64,000 bases of DNA, taken from positions 310,001 through 374,000 of the forward strand of contig JAXDFZ010000014.1 of NCBI GenBank assembly GCA_034665305.1. Direction: 5' to 3'. Source of the DNA: DASXRU01 sp034665305 (GTDB taxonomy: Bacteria > Acidobacteriota > Blastocatellia > Pyrinomonadales > Pyrinomonadaceae). Within the stretch, counting starts at the first letter, position 1, and every line of letters begins with the position of its first letter. The notes below the pieces were generated by a model that saw only the letters and a program-made list of their open reading frames with translations, did no database searches and had not been told where the DNA came from. The position numbers and the translations under genes were made by a program. Shown one piece after another: positions 16,060 through 25,520 of this stretch.

Positions 16060-17400
16060 ATGCGAACTAGAATCTTCCTGCTGAGTTTCAGCTTCCTTTC
16101 GTTAGCCACCGTAGTCCATGCCCAGCAAACGTTGGACGCCCGGCTCGATCGCGACCTCGCGTCGCTGGTTGAGACCTACAAAATGTTGCACGCGGCGCCG
16201 GAGCTTTCGCACCGGGAAGAAAAGACCGCCGCATTTTTTGCCGGCCAGTTGCGGACTCTGGGCTACACGGTTACTGAGCGCGTCGGCAAGTATGAAGCTC
16301 CCGGTCTGACCAGTTATGGCGTCGTGGCCGTGTTGAAAAATGGCGCCGGCCCCACCGTGCTGGTGCGCACGGAACTCGATGCCTTGCCAGTCGAGGAGCG
16401 AACCGGCGTGCCCTACGCCAGCAAAGTGAAAACAAAGAATGACGCCGGCCAGGAAGTCAGCGTGATGCATGCCTGCGGTCATGACATTCACATCACCAAC
16501 ATGCTGGGCACGGCAAAGATGCTCGTGGAATTGAAAAATCAATGGAGCGGAACCCTCGTCATCATCGGACAGCCCGCGGAAGAAGTAACTGATGGCGCAA
16601 AATCGATGTTGCGTGACGGCCTCTACGAAAAATTTCCCAAACCTGATTTTGCCATCGCGCTTCACGACAGCGCTGAACTCGAAGCGGGAAAGGTCGGATA
16701 CACGCCGGGCTTCGCGTTGGCCAGTTCTACCTCAGTCGATGTGAAGATACGCGGCGTTGGTGGACATGGCGCAAAGCCCGAGTCTACGAAGGATCCGGTC
16801 GTTATCGCCGCTGAGATCGTGCTGGCTCTGCAAACAATTTCCAGCCGCGAAATCTCGCCGCTTGATCCGGTAGTGGTGACCGTGGGTTCAATTCACGGCG
16901 GCAGCAAGCACAACATCATCCCTGATGAAGTTAACTTGCAAATCACTGTGCGCGCTTACAAGGAGGAAGTGAGACAAAAGATTCTGGCCGCCATCGAACG
17001 CATCGCGAAGGGAATTGCCCTCGCCGCCGGTGTGCCGGAGGACCTCGCTCCGATCGTGAAATTCACCGGCTCTGGCACCGGGGCCACCTACAACGATCCG
17101 CAATTAACCGAACGACTGGCGGCCGCCTTTGTGAAGTCGCTGGGCCAGGACAACGTTGTTCAGGTACCACCCGCGATGGCCAGCGAGGACTTCGGGGCTT
17201 TCAGTTTGCAACAGACGATTCCAGCTACGCAGTTCTGGCTGGGCGCAGTCGATCCGGTAAAAGTGAAACAAAGCAAAGAAACCGGAACGCCGCTGCCGTC
17301 GTTACACTCACCCATCTTCGCTCCCTTGCCTGAGCCCACGTTGCGCACCGGCATCAAGGCCATGACGGCCGCAGTATTGGAGCTGATGAAGAAGCCTTAA
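16060..17400 (+). CDS. Exported M20D amidohydrolase/peptidase
   Basis: A 446-residue zinc hydrolase with a signal peptide (MRTRIFLLSFSFLSLATVVH, cleaved near AQQ). M20D signatures are present: MHACGHDIH (metal ligands His and Asp), QPAEEV (catalytic and ligand Glu pair) and ALHDS. A dimerisation-domain motif GVGGHGAKPE lies in the middle and HSPIFAPLPE carries the last His. The family (HipO, AmhX, IAA-amino-acid hydrolases) cleaves N-acyl amino acids or small peptides; the substrate cannot be chosen here. SD GGAG lies 6 nt before the ATG. The next gene starts 19 bp downstream on the same strand, so the two may be cotranscribed. Confidence 0.9.
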   Translation: MRTRIFLLSFSFLSLATVVHAQQTLDARLDRDLASLVETYKMLHAAPELSHREEKTAAFFAGQLRTLGYTVTERVGKYEAPGLTSYGVVAVLKNGAGPTVLVRTELDALPVEERTGVPYASKVKTKNDAGQEVSVMHACGHDIHITNMLGTAKMLVELKNQWSGTLVIIGQPAEEVTDGAKSMLRDGLYEKFPKPDFAIALHDSAELEAGKVGYTPGFALASSTSVDVKIRGVGGHGAKPESTKDPVVIAAEIVLALQTISSREISPLDPVVVTVGSIHGGSKHNIIPDEVNLQITVRAYKEEVRQKILAAIERIAKGIALAAGVPEDLAPIVKFTGSGTGATYNDPQLTERLAAAFVKSLGQDNVVQVPPAMASEDFGAFSLQQTIPATQFWLGAVDPVKVKQSKETGTPLPSLHSPIFAPLPEPTLRTGIKAMTAAVLELMKKP

Positions 17401-17419
17401 GGGCCTGAATGCAGTAGCT

Positions 17420-17935
17420 GTGAACAAACAAATGGTCTTCGCAAATCCTCTGACTGCAAGGATCGTAGCTTTCCTGCAAGAGATTGGGATCGAAGTCGTA
17501 CCCGCGTCTTTTGCGGAAGAGACCTTTCTACCGGGAATTCTGGTGGACAAGGGCAGGCTGCTGGTCGAGGAGGCGAAGATACTGTATCCGGGAGACCTGT
17601 TGCATGAGGCCGGTCATCTGGCGGTCGCTCCTCCAGAAATTCGAGCCAGCCTGAGCGGCGAAGTAAATATTCAGGACGAGGACATGGATCCCATTGAAGC
17701 GCAAGCGATCTGCTGGTCCTATGCCGCCCTCACGCACCTGGGCCTGGCGCCGGAAGTTGTTTTCCACGAAGGCGGCTACCGAAAACACGCGCAGGATTTG
17801 ATACTGAATTTTCGCCTGGGAGTTTACCTGGGCGCCAACGGCCTGGAGGAACTCGGGATGACGGTCACTGCCAGAGCCGCGCGCGAACGAGGCTTGCTGC
17901 CTTATCCGCACATGTTGAAATGGCTGCGGGATTGA
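17420..17935 (+). CDS. Uncharacterised protein with HEAGH zincin-like motif
   Basis: A 171-residue protein without signal peptide. The GTG at 17420 or the ATG at 17432 could be the start. Residues 59-66 read GDLLHEAGH, which fits the HExxH core of zinc peptidases, and a second His/Glu-rich segment (VVFHEGGYRKHAQDL) lies near residue 117. The sequence before the motif (LVEEAKILYPGDLLHEAGH) suggests a helix carrying the motif, as in small metallopeptidase-fold proteins. I do not recognise a named family. It follows the M20 gene by 19 bp and may share its transcript. Peptidase activity is inference only. Confidence 0.75.
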   Translation: MNKQMVFANPLTARIVAFLQEIGIEVVPASFAEETFLPGILVDKGRLLVEEAKILYPGDLLHEAGHLAVAPPEIRASLSGEVNIQDEDMDPIEAQAICWSYAALTHLGLAPEVVFHEGGYRKHAQDLILNFRLGVYLGANGLEELGMTVTARAARERGLLPYPHMLKWLRD

Positions 17936-17976
17936 GACAGTTCGCGGCTGGTCTTGCACAAAAAGTCCGGTCACGG

Positions 17977-18158
17977 GTTAACGCGGAGCGCTCTCATTAA
18001 CACCGCGGCTTCAGCCCGGTGACCACGGTCGTTGATGATGCGTGGTCTAACCGTTCCAACGGTTTCCTCCCGTCTTGGTAAACCGCTAAAACGGAAATTG
18101 GAGCCATCCTTGATCACCGGCTGAAGCCGCGTGTTAATCAGAGCGCTCCGCGTTATTA
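17977..18158. repeat. Long near-perfect inverted repeat between convergent genes
   Basis: The arms at 17977-18025 (TTAACGCGGAGCGCTCTCAT, continuing CACCGCGGCTTCAGCCCGG) and 18111-18158 (ACCGGCTGAAGCCGCGTGTT, continuing GAGCGCTCCGCG) are reverse complements over about 45 bp with a few mismatches. Smaller nested palindromes sit in the loop (AACCGTTCCAACGGTTT). The gap 17936-18255 contains nothing else. It may act as a bidirectional terminator. Confidence 0.75.
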
Positions 18159-18255
18159 GTGGTAACGCAGAATGCTGTGTGCGCCACTACCGACGCCAGG
18201 ATCGGCGACTGTCGTGCAAAAGCATAGCCCGCTTTCCCAATCAGCCTGTTTCTTC

Positions 18256-21200
18256 TTAAAACTCAAATTTCGCGGTCAGCTTCACAGTCCTGGCGCCGCC
18301 CGGATAATAGTTCGCGCCAAAACTACTGCCGGCAATTCCCGTTGAACTTCTGGCGGCGTTTGTATACGACTGCCCAAAAGAAGTATTTGCCTGCAGCGTT
18401 GCGGAAGGCGCAAACCTGGTTCCCAGGCTCGCTTCATTGCCTGAAGGCGCCGCAAAGTTTGGATGATTGAAAACGTTTGTCGCTTCGGCGCCCAACGTCA
18501 GGGTGACGCTCTCACTGAAGTTAAATCGCCGCCGCAGCGCCAGGTTGACTTGCGAAAGCATGTAGCCGCGCAGAGTGTTTCGGTCCAATGTTCCCTGACG
18601 AAATTCCTGCGGCACGCTGAACGCAGCGGCATTGATGCGTCTGCCACCTGCAGCCGCAGCGTCGTCTAAATAAAGCGGCGCTCCCGGAATCACATCCGGT
18701 CGCAGGTAAAGAAATCCCAGGCTCGTGGGAATGCCGTAAACCACGTTGACCGGCGGCGCCGAACGGACGCTGAAGGACGCGTCGAGCAGCCATTTGCGTG
18801 TGAGTAGATTACGCCAGCCCGATGCGAAAGGCGGGGGCGGGCCATACGAGACAAAGCCGTTCAGCGTGTGCCGAATATCAAAGTCAGACGGCGCGCGTTC
18901 GACTTGTGAATTACTACTTCTAAACAGAGCCAGCGCGGGAGAGTCTTGTGAAACGTTGTCTTCGGACTTCCCCCAGGTGTAACTGGCCATGGCACCCAGT
19001 CCTTTCGAGAAGCGGCGGTTGAATGCCACTTGCAGCGAGCGATACGTCGACGACCCGTCATTGTCAGTAAGCCGCAGGAAGTCGAAGTCCGAGTTCTGAT
19101 GCAAAAACGTATTGGTTACCCACAAGCGTCTGCCGGCACCTCCGACGTAAGCGAGGGAAATAGTTTGCGCTGAACCCAGCGAGCGTGCGACCTCGGCACT
19201 CCATCGCAGCGTGTACGGCGTTTTCATATGCGGATCAAAAGCGAGGAAGGGCGCCAGAATCGCCGCACCTGAATTCGCCGACGCGGGAGCGGACGCGAAA
19301 GAGAAAGGCACATTCGCTTGCGATTGGATGTTGAGGAAGGGATACGAATCAGCATACGCATCGCCGACAGCGCCGTTACCCGTATCGTACAAGACGATGA
19401 AGCTGCCGCGCAGAACCAGCCCGTCGTCATGGAGTGGTTGATAAGCGATCGACAAGCGTGGGGCCAGGTTTCCGTAGGTGGTCTGCCACAAACGCGTTCG
19501 CTGCGGCGTGACTGTGAGTGGCGCCGGATCCTCAACCTGGTTGACGGCGAGGGCGTTCCTTTGATCGGAAGCATGCGGGGCCGGACTTAGTTCCCAGCGC
19601 AATCCATAATTAAGCGTGAGCTTGGGCGTGATGCGCCATTCATCCTGACCAAAGGCAGCGAAGTTATCGAACACCGGAGTTTGCGCCGATGAACGCGTCA
19701 AAAGATTGACGCGCGCCGCTGTGCCCGACAGCGCCTGGGTCACGCCGTCAAAAAGTACGGTCTGCTCCTCCGGGCGCAAGCCAATGATCGGAAACAGCCG
19801 GCGGTAATCGGCGCCAAACTTCAAAGAGTGCGTCCCGGAAACCATCGTGACCGCGCCCAAAAGATTCAGCTGTCGCTGCGTACTTCCAACCCCAGCGCCG
19901 CGCAGCAGTTTCGAACTCCTGGCGTTGAGATCGGCGCTAAATGATGTGCCGTCGCCGAAGAATCCTGGCGTTAGGAAATTGGAGGTTAAGGGCACCACGG
20001 CGCCGCCAAACGAATCCAGCGCGTATGAGCTTCGGGACGTGAAGCGGCTGTAGTTCAGTTTCAATTCAGCCACTACCCGGGGCGAGATCACGTAATCGAC
20101 GTTGCCCGTGATCAATGCAGATCGGTTTGCCACGCGATTGAGAGTATTCAATGAGAATTCTCCGGCGCCGCGTTCATCCGCGTGAGAGTTGGTGAAGCTG
20201 AAGTGACCTCCCAGCGTCAATTGATCGTTAGGGTGTCCATTGATGCTCAAGCTTGCCGTATTCTGTTTTCCCTGATTGGCGAAACTCGAAGCAAACTCGG
20301 CGAAACCGTCCGGCCGCGCGGGACCCGTTGGCAGGGGATAGAGATTTAGTAAGGGCCACACGCTCGCGGGCGCAGTCAGCCGCGCGGCCACCGAAGGAAC
20401 ATCCGTCAGCGCGACGACCGGCTGGTGGAGTCTTAGACCTTCGTAAGAGGAGAAGAAAAACCAGTGATCCCGTTGCAGGGGACCGCCGATGTTGCCGCCA
20501 AACTCATTCATGCGGTGGCGCGGTTTTGCCAGAGCACGACTGTTGGCGAACCAGTCGTTGGCATCAAGAGCTTCATGGTTGAAGGCGTAATAAGTAGAGC
20601 CATGGAATTCGTTGGTCCCACTCTTTGTGATCACTGAGAACAGACCGCCGGTGCTGCGCCCGTATTCGGGGGCGAACCCGTGCGTCGTAATATTGACTTC
20701 CCTCACGGAGTCTACCGCTGAGATGGAAGTTGTGCCTCCAGTTGCAGTCAACGCCGGTCCGTTTCCCGAGGCAGAGCTGCCTGGACTTTGTCCCCCCGGA
20801 GCGATACCGACGTTTGCGGAGATACCGTCAAGGATGAAACCATTCGAGGCCGGTCCCTCTCCGTTCACTGAGATACTTACAACGTCTGATGCAGCGGCAG
20901 TCGCACGCCCGGGCGAAACGGTGCCGGGAGCGAGTAGCAGAAGTCCCTGCACACTTCGGCCATTGAGAGGCAAATTCTGAAGGGACTGCTGCGTAACGGT
21001 GCTGCTTATTGAAGAGTTCGACGTGTTGACGCTTGAGCTCGTATCGATGACGTTAACCACTGAGGTTATGGCCCCCGCCGGACCCGAAACGTTCGCAGTC
21101 GATGCGACCGGTACATCCACCCGGCGAGGCTCGCCCCCGTCAGTTACGCTGGTATCTTCGACGGCTACGAACGAAGTGAACTGCGTCATCATGCGATACG

Positions 21201-23049
21201 TGAGGCCAAGGTTTGTAATCTCGGTTTTTAGCTCCTCCTTCATCGTGCCGGTCTGCATGCCCTGCATGTCGCGCCCCGTCAAATCGTCGACTTTCCGGCG
21301 CGCCCAGAGAGTTAACAGCACGTCGTGTTGCGGTTCGTTGTCCGGCAGCGAGACGGGAATCTCGCGCACAAACTCACGCCCGGACATCATTCCCTTGAGC
21401 CGAATAACCCCGGTGCCCGGCGTGGCGTAGCGGCCGGAGATAACCACGGGCTGGGCGCTGAAGAGATCGGGAATCGTTTGCGGGTAGACGCTGTTGACAG
21501 CCAGACCACCCCAGTCGATCGTGACATCGGTGAGCAGCGGGTTGCGCACGCGTTCGTGAAATCGCTTTGCTACTCCAGAGCTGTCTCCATTTTCAGTGAC
21601 GTATTCCACCTCACCACGCCCGTACTCCGTAATCTTATCGAGCAAAAAACGATTTGCATCGCCAAAGCCGAGTGCAAAAACGCGCGCCTTCGGATGCTTT
21701 TGTACCTCCGCGATGATTTCCATATCGTTGCCAACCTGACCATCAGTCAGAAAACAAGTAATGCGAACATGGTCGGCGTCGTCGGAGGGAGCGAGGGCGG
21801 CGCGGATTGCTTTCATCATTTCCGTGCCGCCATCGCTCTGCGTGCGGGTGAGGAGCTCTTTTGCTTTCTTGAGATTTGCCGGTGTCGCCGCGACCGGCTC
21901 CTTGAATAAAATCCGCGTATCGCCGGCGAACGTGATGACGTTGAAGGTGTCCTGCGGATAAAGCCCGTCAAGCGCCAGCCGCATCGTCTCTTTCGCTTTG
22001 TCCAGCGGAAATCCTTCCATAGAACCGGAAGTGTCGAGGACGAAGACCAATTCCTTCGGCGTGACGTCGGCAACGGTAACGCGCGCCGGCGGTTGCAGGA
22101 TGAAAGTAAAGAAGCCGCCGCCGGCACCGCGATGCGTGAGTAACGCGTCTTCGATCTGGTTTCCCGCAACTTCATACTTAAGGACAAAATCCCTGTTGGG
22201 AACGGAGGCCTGATCTTTTAAGCGGACGGTGGCCTTACCCTGACCGGGTTGCAACGCTTCGATCTCATGAGTGGCTGATTGAAAGCCGATAAGCGGAACG
22301 CCACTATCGATATTCACCTCGATCGAGATGTCGTGGCCGGGGCGCATGCCTTCGGAAACTTGCGGAGGCGAAATCAGCGCCGCGTCACGCACACGTGCGG
22401 CTGCCTCCGGTTGGGCGTTAGCGCCTGCGCGCTCCGGCGCGTTTGCTGCTGTAGATCCGGAGTTGTCATTGGCGGCCGCCGGGATGTAGCGAGCGCCAAC
22501 CACCATGGGAAAAGACCATTCGTAAGATCCAGCGTCATATTTCAGGGTTTCGACATAACTAATCGTGACATTGATTTGCTGGCCCGGAAGGATGTTGGCG
22601 ACTGCCTGCGTGAAAATGTTCGGACGCTGCTGGTGCAGCAAGGCCGCGACCTGGCCGCCGGCGCGCGCCGCGTCATAAGTTGCCTGCGCCTCTTCGCGCC
22701 GCATGATTTTCCCCTTGACCGTGCGATTCCCTACCGTGATGGTCATGTCATCGATGGCGGCCGCCGAAGGCAACGGAAATGTGTAGACCGCTTCGATCTT
22801 GTCGGGGAAGGGATTTTCAAACTGTTGCGTGACAATGACGCGCGCGAGAGATCCGCTGATCTCGGTTTTGACGTCGGTGTGTTTCAGCGGACACGGCCCG
22901 GCCGGTTTACCACTTCCGTCGACGGCCATTAGTGAGCCTTCGGTCGCTGCACCCTGGGCCATTACGAAGTGATCGCGGGAAATTTCTCCGGTTACTAACA
23001 GGCAGACGAAGGCAAACAGTATTGATCTCAGGAGAGGGTTGCGCTTCAT
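18256..23049 (-). CDS. VIT-VWA-TonB-dependent receptor fusion protein
   Basis: One uninterrupted 1597-residue frame. A signal peptide covers about residues 1-32. Residues 37-167 form a VIT domain (VIVTQQFENPFPDKIEAVYT; RREEAQATYDAARAGGQVA). Residues 333-505 form a VWA domain with an intact metal site (DTSGS at 339-343, GGTEMM near 407, LTDG near 434), ending with the VIT/VWA-family segment LGLTYRMMTQFTSFVAVED. Residues 665-815 are a TonB receptor plug of Oar type (LQNLPLNGRSVQGLLLLAPG; ISVNGEGPASNGFILDGI; SGTNEFHGSTYYAFN). Residues 815-1597 are a large beta-barrel ending in Phe (VKLTAKFEF), as outer-membrane proteins do. Oar receptors usually begin with a carboxypeptidase-regulatory-like domain; here VIT-VWA replaces it. 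The VWA half would face the periplasm. The ligand is unknown. A gap of about 440 bp follows upstream. Confidence 0.9.
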   Translation of the reverse strand: MKRNPLLRSILFAFVCLLVTGEISRDHFVMAQGAATEGSLMAVDGSGKPAGPCPLKHTDVKTEISGSLARVIVTQQFENPFPDKIEAVYTFPLPSAAAIDDMTITVGNRTVKGKIMRREEAQATYDAARAGGQVAALLHQQRPNIFTQAVANILPGQQINVTISYVETLKYDAGSYEWSFPMVVGARYIPAAANDNSGSTAANAPERAGANAQPEAAARVRDAALISPPQVSEGMRPGHDISIEVNIDSGVPLIGFQSATHEIEALQPGQGKATVRLKDQASVPNRDFVLKYEVAGNQIEDALLTHRGAGGGFFTFILQPPARVTVADVTPKELVFVLDTSGSMEGFPLDKAKETMRLALDGLYPQDTFNVITFAGDTRILFKEPVAATPANLKKAKELLTRTQSDGGTEMMKAIRAALAPSDDADHVRITCFLTDGQVGNDMEIIAEVQKHPKARVFALGFGDANRFLLDKITEYGRGEVEYVTENGDSSGVAKRFHERVRNPLLTDVTIDWGGLAVNSVYPQTIPDLFSAQPVVISGRYATPGTGVIRLKGMMSGREFVREIPVSLPDNEPQHDVLLTLWARRKVDDLTGRDMQGMQTGTMKEELKTEITNLGLTYRMMTQFTSFVAVEDTSVTDGGEPRRVDVPVASTANVSGPAGAITSVVNVIDTSSSVNTSNSSISSTVTQQSLQNLPLNGRSVQGLLLLAPGTVSPGRATAAASDVVSISVNGEGPASNGFILDGISANVGIAPGGQSPGSSASGNGPALTATGGTTSISAVDSVREVNITTHGFAPEYGRSTGGLFSVITKSGTNEFHGSTYYAFNHEALDANDWFANSRALAKPRHRMNEFGGNIGGPLQRDHWFFFSSYEGLRLHQPVVALTDVPSVAARLTAPASVWPLLNLYPLPTGPARPDGFAEFASSFANQGKQNTASLSINGHPNDQLTLGGHFSFTNSHADERGAGEFSLNTLNRVANRSALITGNVDYVISPRVVAELKLNYSRFTSRSSYALDSFGGAVVPLTSNFLTPGFFGDGTSFSADLNARSSKLLRGAGVGSTQRQLNLLGAVTMVSGTHSLKFGADYRRLFPIIGLRPEEQTVLFDGVTQALSGTAARVNLLTRSSAQTPVFDNFAAFGQDEWRITPKLTLNYGLRWELSPAPHASDQRNALAVNQVEDPAPLTVTPQRTRLWQTTYGNLAPRLSIAYQPLHDDGLVLRGSFIVLYDTGNGAVGDAYADSYPFLNIQSQANVPFSFASAPASANSGAAILAPFLAFDPHMKTPYTLRWSAEVARSLGSAQTISLAYVGGAGRRLWVTNTFLHQNSDFDFLRLTDNDGSSTYRSLQVAFNRRFSKGLGAMASYTWGKSEDNVSQDSPALALFRSSNSQVERAPSDFDIRHTLNGFVSYGPPPPFASGWRNLLTRKWLLDASFSVRSAPPVNVVYGIPTSLGFLYLRPDVIPGAPLYLDDAAAAGGRRINAAAFSVPQEFRQGTLDRNTLRGYMLSQVNLALRRRFNFSESVTLTLGAEATNVFNHPNFAAPSGNEASLGTRFAPSATLQANTSFGQSYTNAARSSTGIAGSSFGANYYPGGARTVKLTAKFEF

Positions 23050-23277
23050 AACTTCCTCCGTTACGAGCAGACTACAACCTGGCGCAGTCGAAAACTGACA
23101 ACAGCGCGAGATAATTAAATTGTTGGTTAACGAGGGAGACGAGCGTGGACAGCAGTTCCCGAAATTAGCAGAGCTGCCATCCGGGTCGACGGCAAAAATC
23201 TGAACTTGCGTACATCTTTATGGATGCACTCAAAGTCGTGCCGGGTGGCCTGCGGAATTTTTATTTTTGCAGAGACT

Positions 23278-23409
23278 GAAAAAGAAAGAGCGGGGCCAAG
23301 CCACCCTTCCTAACTGCGAGTAAGCCGTGTCGAGTTTGCCGTCAACAACGAAGACGCAACTTGGAATACTCGCAGTCAGGCAGGGTGGCTTGCCCCCGCT
23401 CTTTCTTTT
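23278..23409. repeat. Long inverted repeat upstream of sat-cysC
   Basis: The left arm at 23278-23322 (AAAGAAAGAGCGGGGCCAAG, then CCACCCTTCCTAACTGCGAG) and the right arm at 23368-23409 (CTCGCAGTCAGGCAGGGTGG, then CTTGCCCCCGCTCTTTC) are imperfect reverse complements of about 42 bp around a 45-bp loop. Confidence 0.7.
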
Positions 23410-23460
23410 CGACAACGAACCACCTATCACCAAGTCGCTTCCGCTTTGTAGTCGGTGCGC

Positions 23461-23466
23461 TATAAT
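23461..23466 (+). promoter_or_regulatory. Candidate -10 box for sat-cysC
   Basis: TATAAT in GCGCTATAATTCACGTCC lies 24 nt before the ATG at 23491. The wording is nearly the same as GTGCTATAATTTGCGTCC upstream of the aldolase gene. No good -35 hexamer is seen at 16-18 nt. Confidence 0.5.
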
Positions 23467-23490
23467 TCACGTCCTTTCAAGAAAGAATCT

Positions 23491-25206
23491 ATGACGGAAA
23501 CAAATCTGATTGCTCCCTACGGCGGACGCCTGATCGATTTGCTGGTTTCAGACGAAGAGCGTGCGGTATTGCAGTCGCGCGCCGCCGGTCTGCCGCGTTT
23601 GCGAATATCGCAACGCAATGCCTGCGACCTGGAGTTGTTGGCGACGGGCGGCTTCTCGCCGCTGGATCGTTTTATGACTTCGGCCGATTACGAACGAGTG
23701 CTGGCGGAGATGCGCCTGTCGGAGGGGGCGCTGTTTCCCATCCCGATCACGTTGCCATGCGATGCGTTTCCCGGGCTGCAACTGGATGCGGAGATCGCGC
23801 TCGCCGACGAACAGAACGAATTGCTCGCCGTGATGCGGGTGGAAGAGATCTTTCCCTGGGACACAGAAAAAGAAGCGTTGCTCGCGTACGGCACTAACGA
23901 CTTACGCCATCCCCTGGTCGCAGAAATGAATTCGTGGGGGAAGCTTAAGATTGCAGGGCCGCTTCGCGTAGCGAACTTGCCGCGGCATTATGATTTTCGC
24001 CCGCTGCGCATGACGCCGGCGCAGGTGCGCGAAAAACTTGTGGCAATGGGCCGCGCAAATGTCGTGGCCTTTCAAACTCGCAATCCCTTGCATCGCGCGC
24101 ATGAAGAAATGATGTTGCGCGCCGGCAGAGAAGTCGACGGCACTTTGCTGCTGCATCCGGTCGTGGGCATGACCAAGGCGGGAGACATCGATCATTACAC
24201 GCGCGTCCGTACTTACAAATCGCTGTTGCAGCACTTTGCCGATCCGGATCGCATCATGTTGTCGTTGTTGCCGCTCGCGATGCGCATGGCCGGCCCGCGA
24301 GAGGCGCTGTGGCACGCCCTTATTCGCCGTAATTTTGGCGCCAGCCATTTTATTGTCGGCCGCGATCATGCCAGCCCCGGTTTGGATTCAAGCGGCGGTC
24401 CGTTTTATCAGCCCTATGCCGCGCAGGAGCTAATTGCCGAGCACGGCGCAGAATTGGGAATCCAGCTGGTTCGCTTTTCAGAGCTCGCTTATTTCCCCAA
24501 CGAACGGATCTATGGAGAAGTGTCAACGGCATCCGCGAAAGACGCCGTCCATCTTTCCGCGACGAACATCAGGGAAAAATATTTGCAGCCGGGCTTACCA
24601 GTTCCCGACTGGTACATGAGGCCGGAGGTGGCCGGCATCCTCGCGCAATCGTCGCCGCCGCGGCATGCGCAGGGATTCTGCGTTTGGTTTACCGGGTTGG
24701 GCGCCGCCGGGAAAAGTACGACCGCAGAGATATTGACGGTCAAACTTCTGGAGCGCGGCCGTCGCGTAACCGTTTTAGACGGCGACATCGTGCGCACTAA
24801 TCTTTCGAAAGGCCTGGGCTTCAGCAAAGAGGATCGCGACATAAACATCCGGCGCATCGGTTTTGTGGCCGCGGAAATCGTGCGTCATGGCGGCGCCGTC
24901 ATCTGCGCCGCGGTCAGTCCGCACCGCGGTACGCGCAACGAGTGTCGCGCTATGATTGGCGACGAGCGGTTCATTGAAGTATTCGTGAACACGCCCCTCG
25001 AAGTTTGTGAGCAGCGCGATACCAAGGGCATTTATCAACAAGCGCGCGCCGGCAAACTTCAGCATGTGACCGGCATCGACGACGATTACGAAGCGCCGCT
25101 GGGGGCAGAGCTAGAGCTGGAAACGTTGAAAAATGGAGCTGAAGAAAACGCGCAAAATGTATTCGCTTATTTGGAGGAGAAGGGATTCGTTAGTCGCGCT
25201 GGATAA
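23491..25206 (+). CDS. Bifunctional ATP sulfurylase / APS kinase
   Basis: A 571-residue cytoplasmic fusion that activates sulfate to APS and then phosphorylates it to PAPS. The start at 23491 (MTETNLIAPYGG) fits the family; a longer frame from 23455 overlaps the promoter. The sulfurylase half (about 1-390) has QTRNPLHRAHE (ATP-binding HxxH-type motif), HPVVGMTKAGD and GRDHASPG. The kinase half (about 400-571) has the P-loop GLGAAGKSTT, DGDIVRTNLSKGLGFSKEDR and FVNTPLEVCEQRDTKG. The usual SPYR motif reads SPHR. Both active sites look intact. No reductase or sulfate-transport genes lie nearby, so it is unlinked to the rest of sulfate assimilation. Gene names used for such fusions vary (sat/cysC), so I leave the symbol empty. 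Confidence 0.95.
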   Translation: MTETNLIAPYGGRLIDLLVSDEERAVLQSRAAGLPRLRISQRNACDLELLATGGFSPLDRFMTSADYERVLAEMRLSEGALFPIPITLPCDAFPGLQLDAEIALADEQNELLAVMRVEEIFPWDTEKEALLAYGTNDLRHPLVAEMNSWGKLKIAGPLRVANLPRHYDFRPLRMTPAQVREKLVAMGRANVVAFQTRNPLHRAHEEMMLRAGREVDGTLLLHPVVGMTKAGDIDHYTRVRTYKSLLQHFADPDRIMLSLLPLAMRMAGPREALWHALIRRNFGASHFIVGRDHASPGLDSSGGPFYQPYAAQELIAEHGAELGIQLVRFSELAYFPNERIYGEVSTASAKDAVHLSATNIREKYLQPGLPVPDWYMRPEVAGILAQSSPPRHAQGFCVWFTGLGAAGKSTTAEILTVKLLERGRRVTVLDGDIVRTNLSKGLGFSKEDRDINIRRIGFVAAEIVRHGGAVICAAVSPHRGTRNECRAMIGDERFIEVFVNTPLEVCEQRDTKGIYQQARAGKLQHVTGIDDDYEAPLGAELELETLKNGAEENAQNVFAYLEEKGFVSRAG

Positions 25207-25520
25207 CAACGCTCAACCAGTTGGCGAAGCCAATGGGGATATCCGTAGCCCACAGCGCCAGCTGTGGGTGAGAGCGCAACCATCATCGCCACGCCCCAGC
25301 GGGGCGACATAAGATATCGTGGGGACGCACTATACTTTCAAAATTATGTCGCTCGCTTCGCGAGCTAGTTTCCATCGCTGGAATTTAACCCACAGCTTGC
25401 GCTGTGGGCTACTGATATGACGCCCGCAAAGGCGGGCTCCTGCAAGAGAAAGCTTTTTGTGGTCCAGTGATTAGACTTGGATGTTCTGCTGTTCTAAAAT
25501 TTGCTTATCGGTCAACTGCA
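25207..25520. repeat. Gap with palindromic repeats
   Basis: AGCCCACAGCGCCAGCTGTG (from about 25247) and CCCACAGCTTGCGCTGTGGG (from about 25389) are each self-complementary and also face one another. Shorter palindromes include GCCCCAGCGGGGC near 25292 and CGCCCGCAAAGGCGGGC near 25420. No gene is supported in this 314-bp gap. Confidence 0.6.

Larger units (their letters stand above)
23050..23490. other. Divergent intergenic region
   Basis: This 441-bp gap separates the receptor fusion (minus) from sat-cysC (plus). It holds the large inverted repeat at 23278-23409 and the sat-cysC promoter candidate at 23461. No gene is supported. Confidence 0.5.

Noticed and set aside
23230..23433. Minus-strand frame of 67 residues upstream of sat-cysC
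   Set aside because: It is formed by the two arms of a long inverted repeat and lacks coding features.
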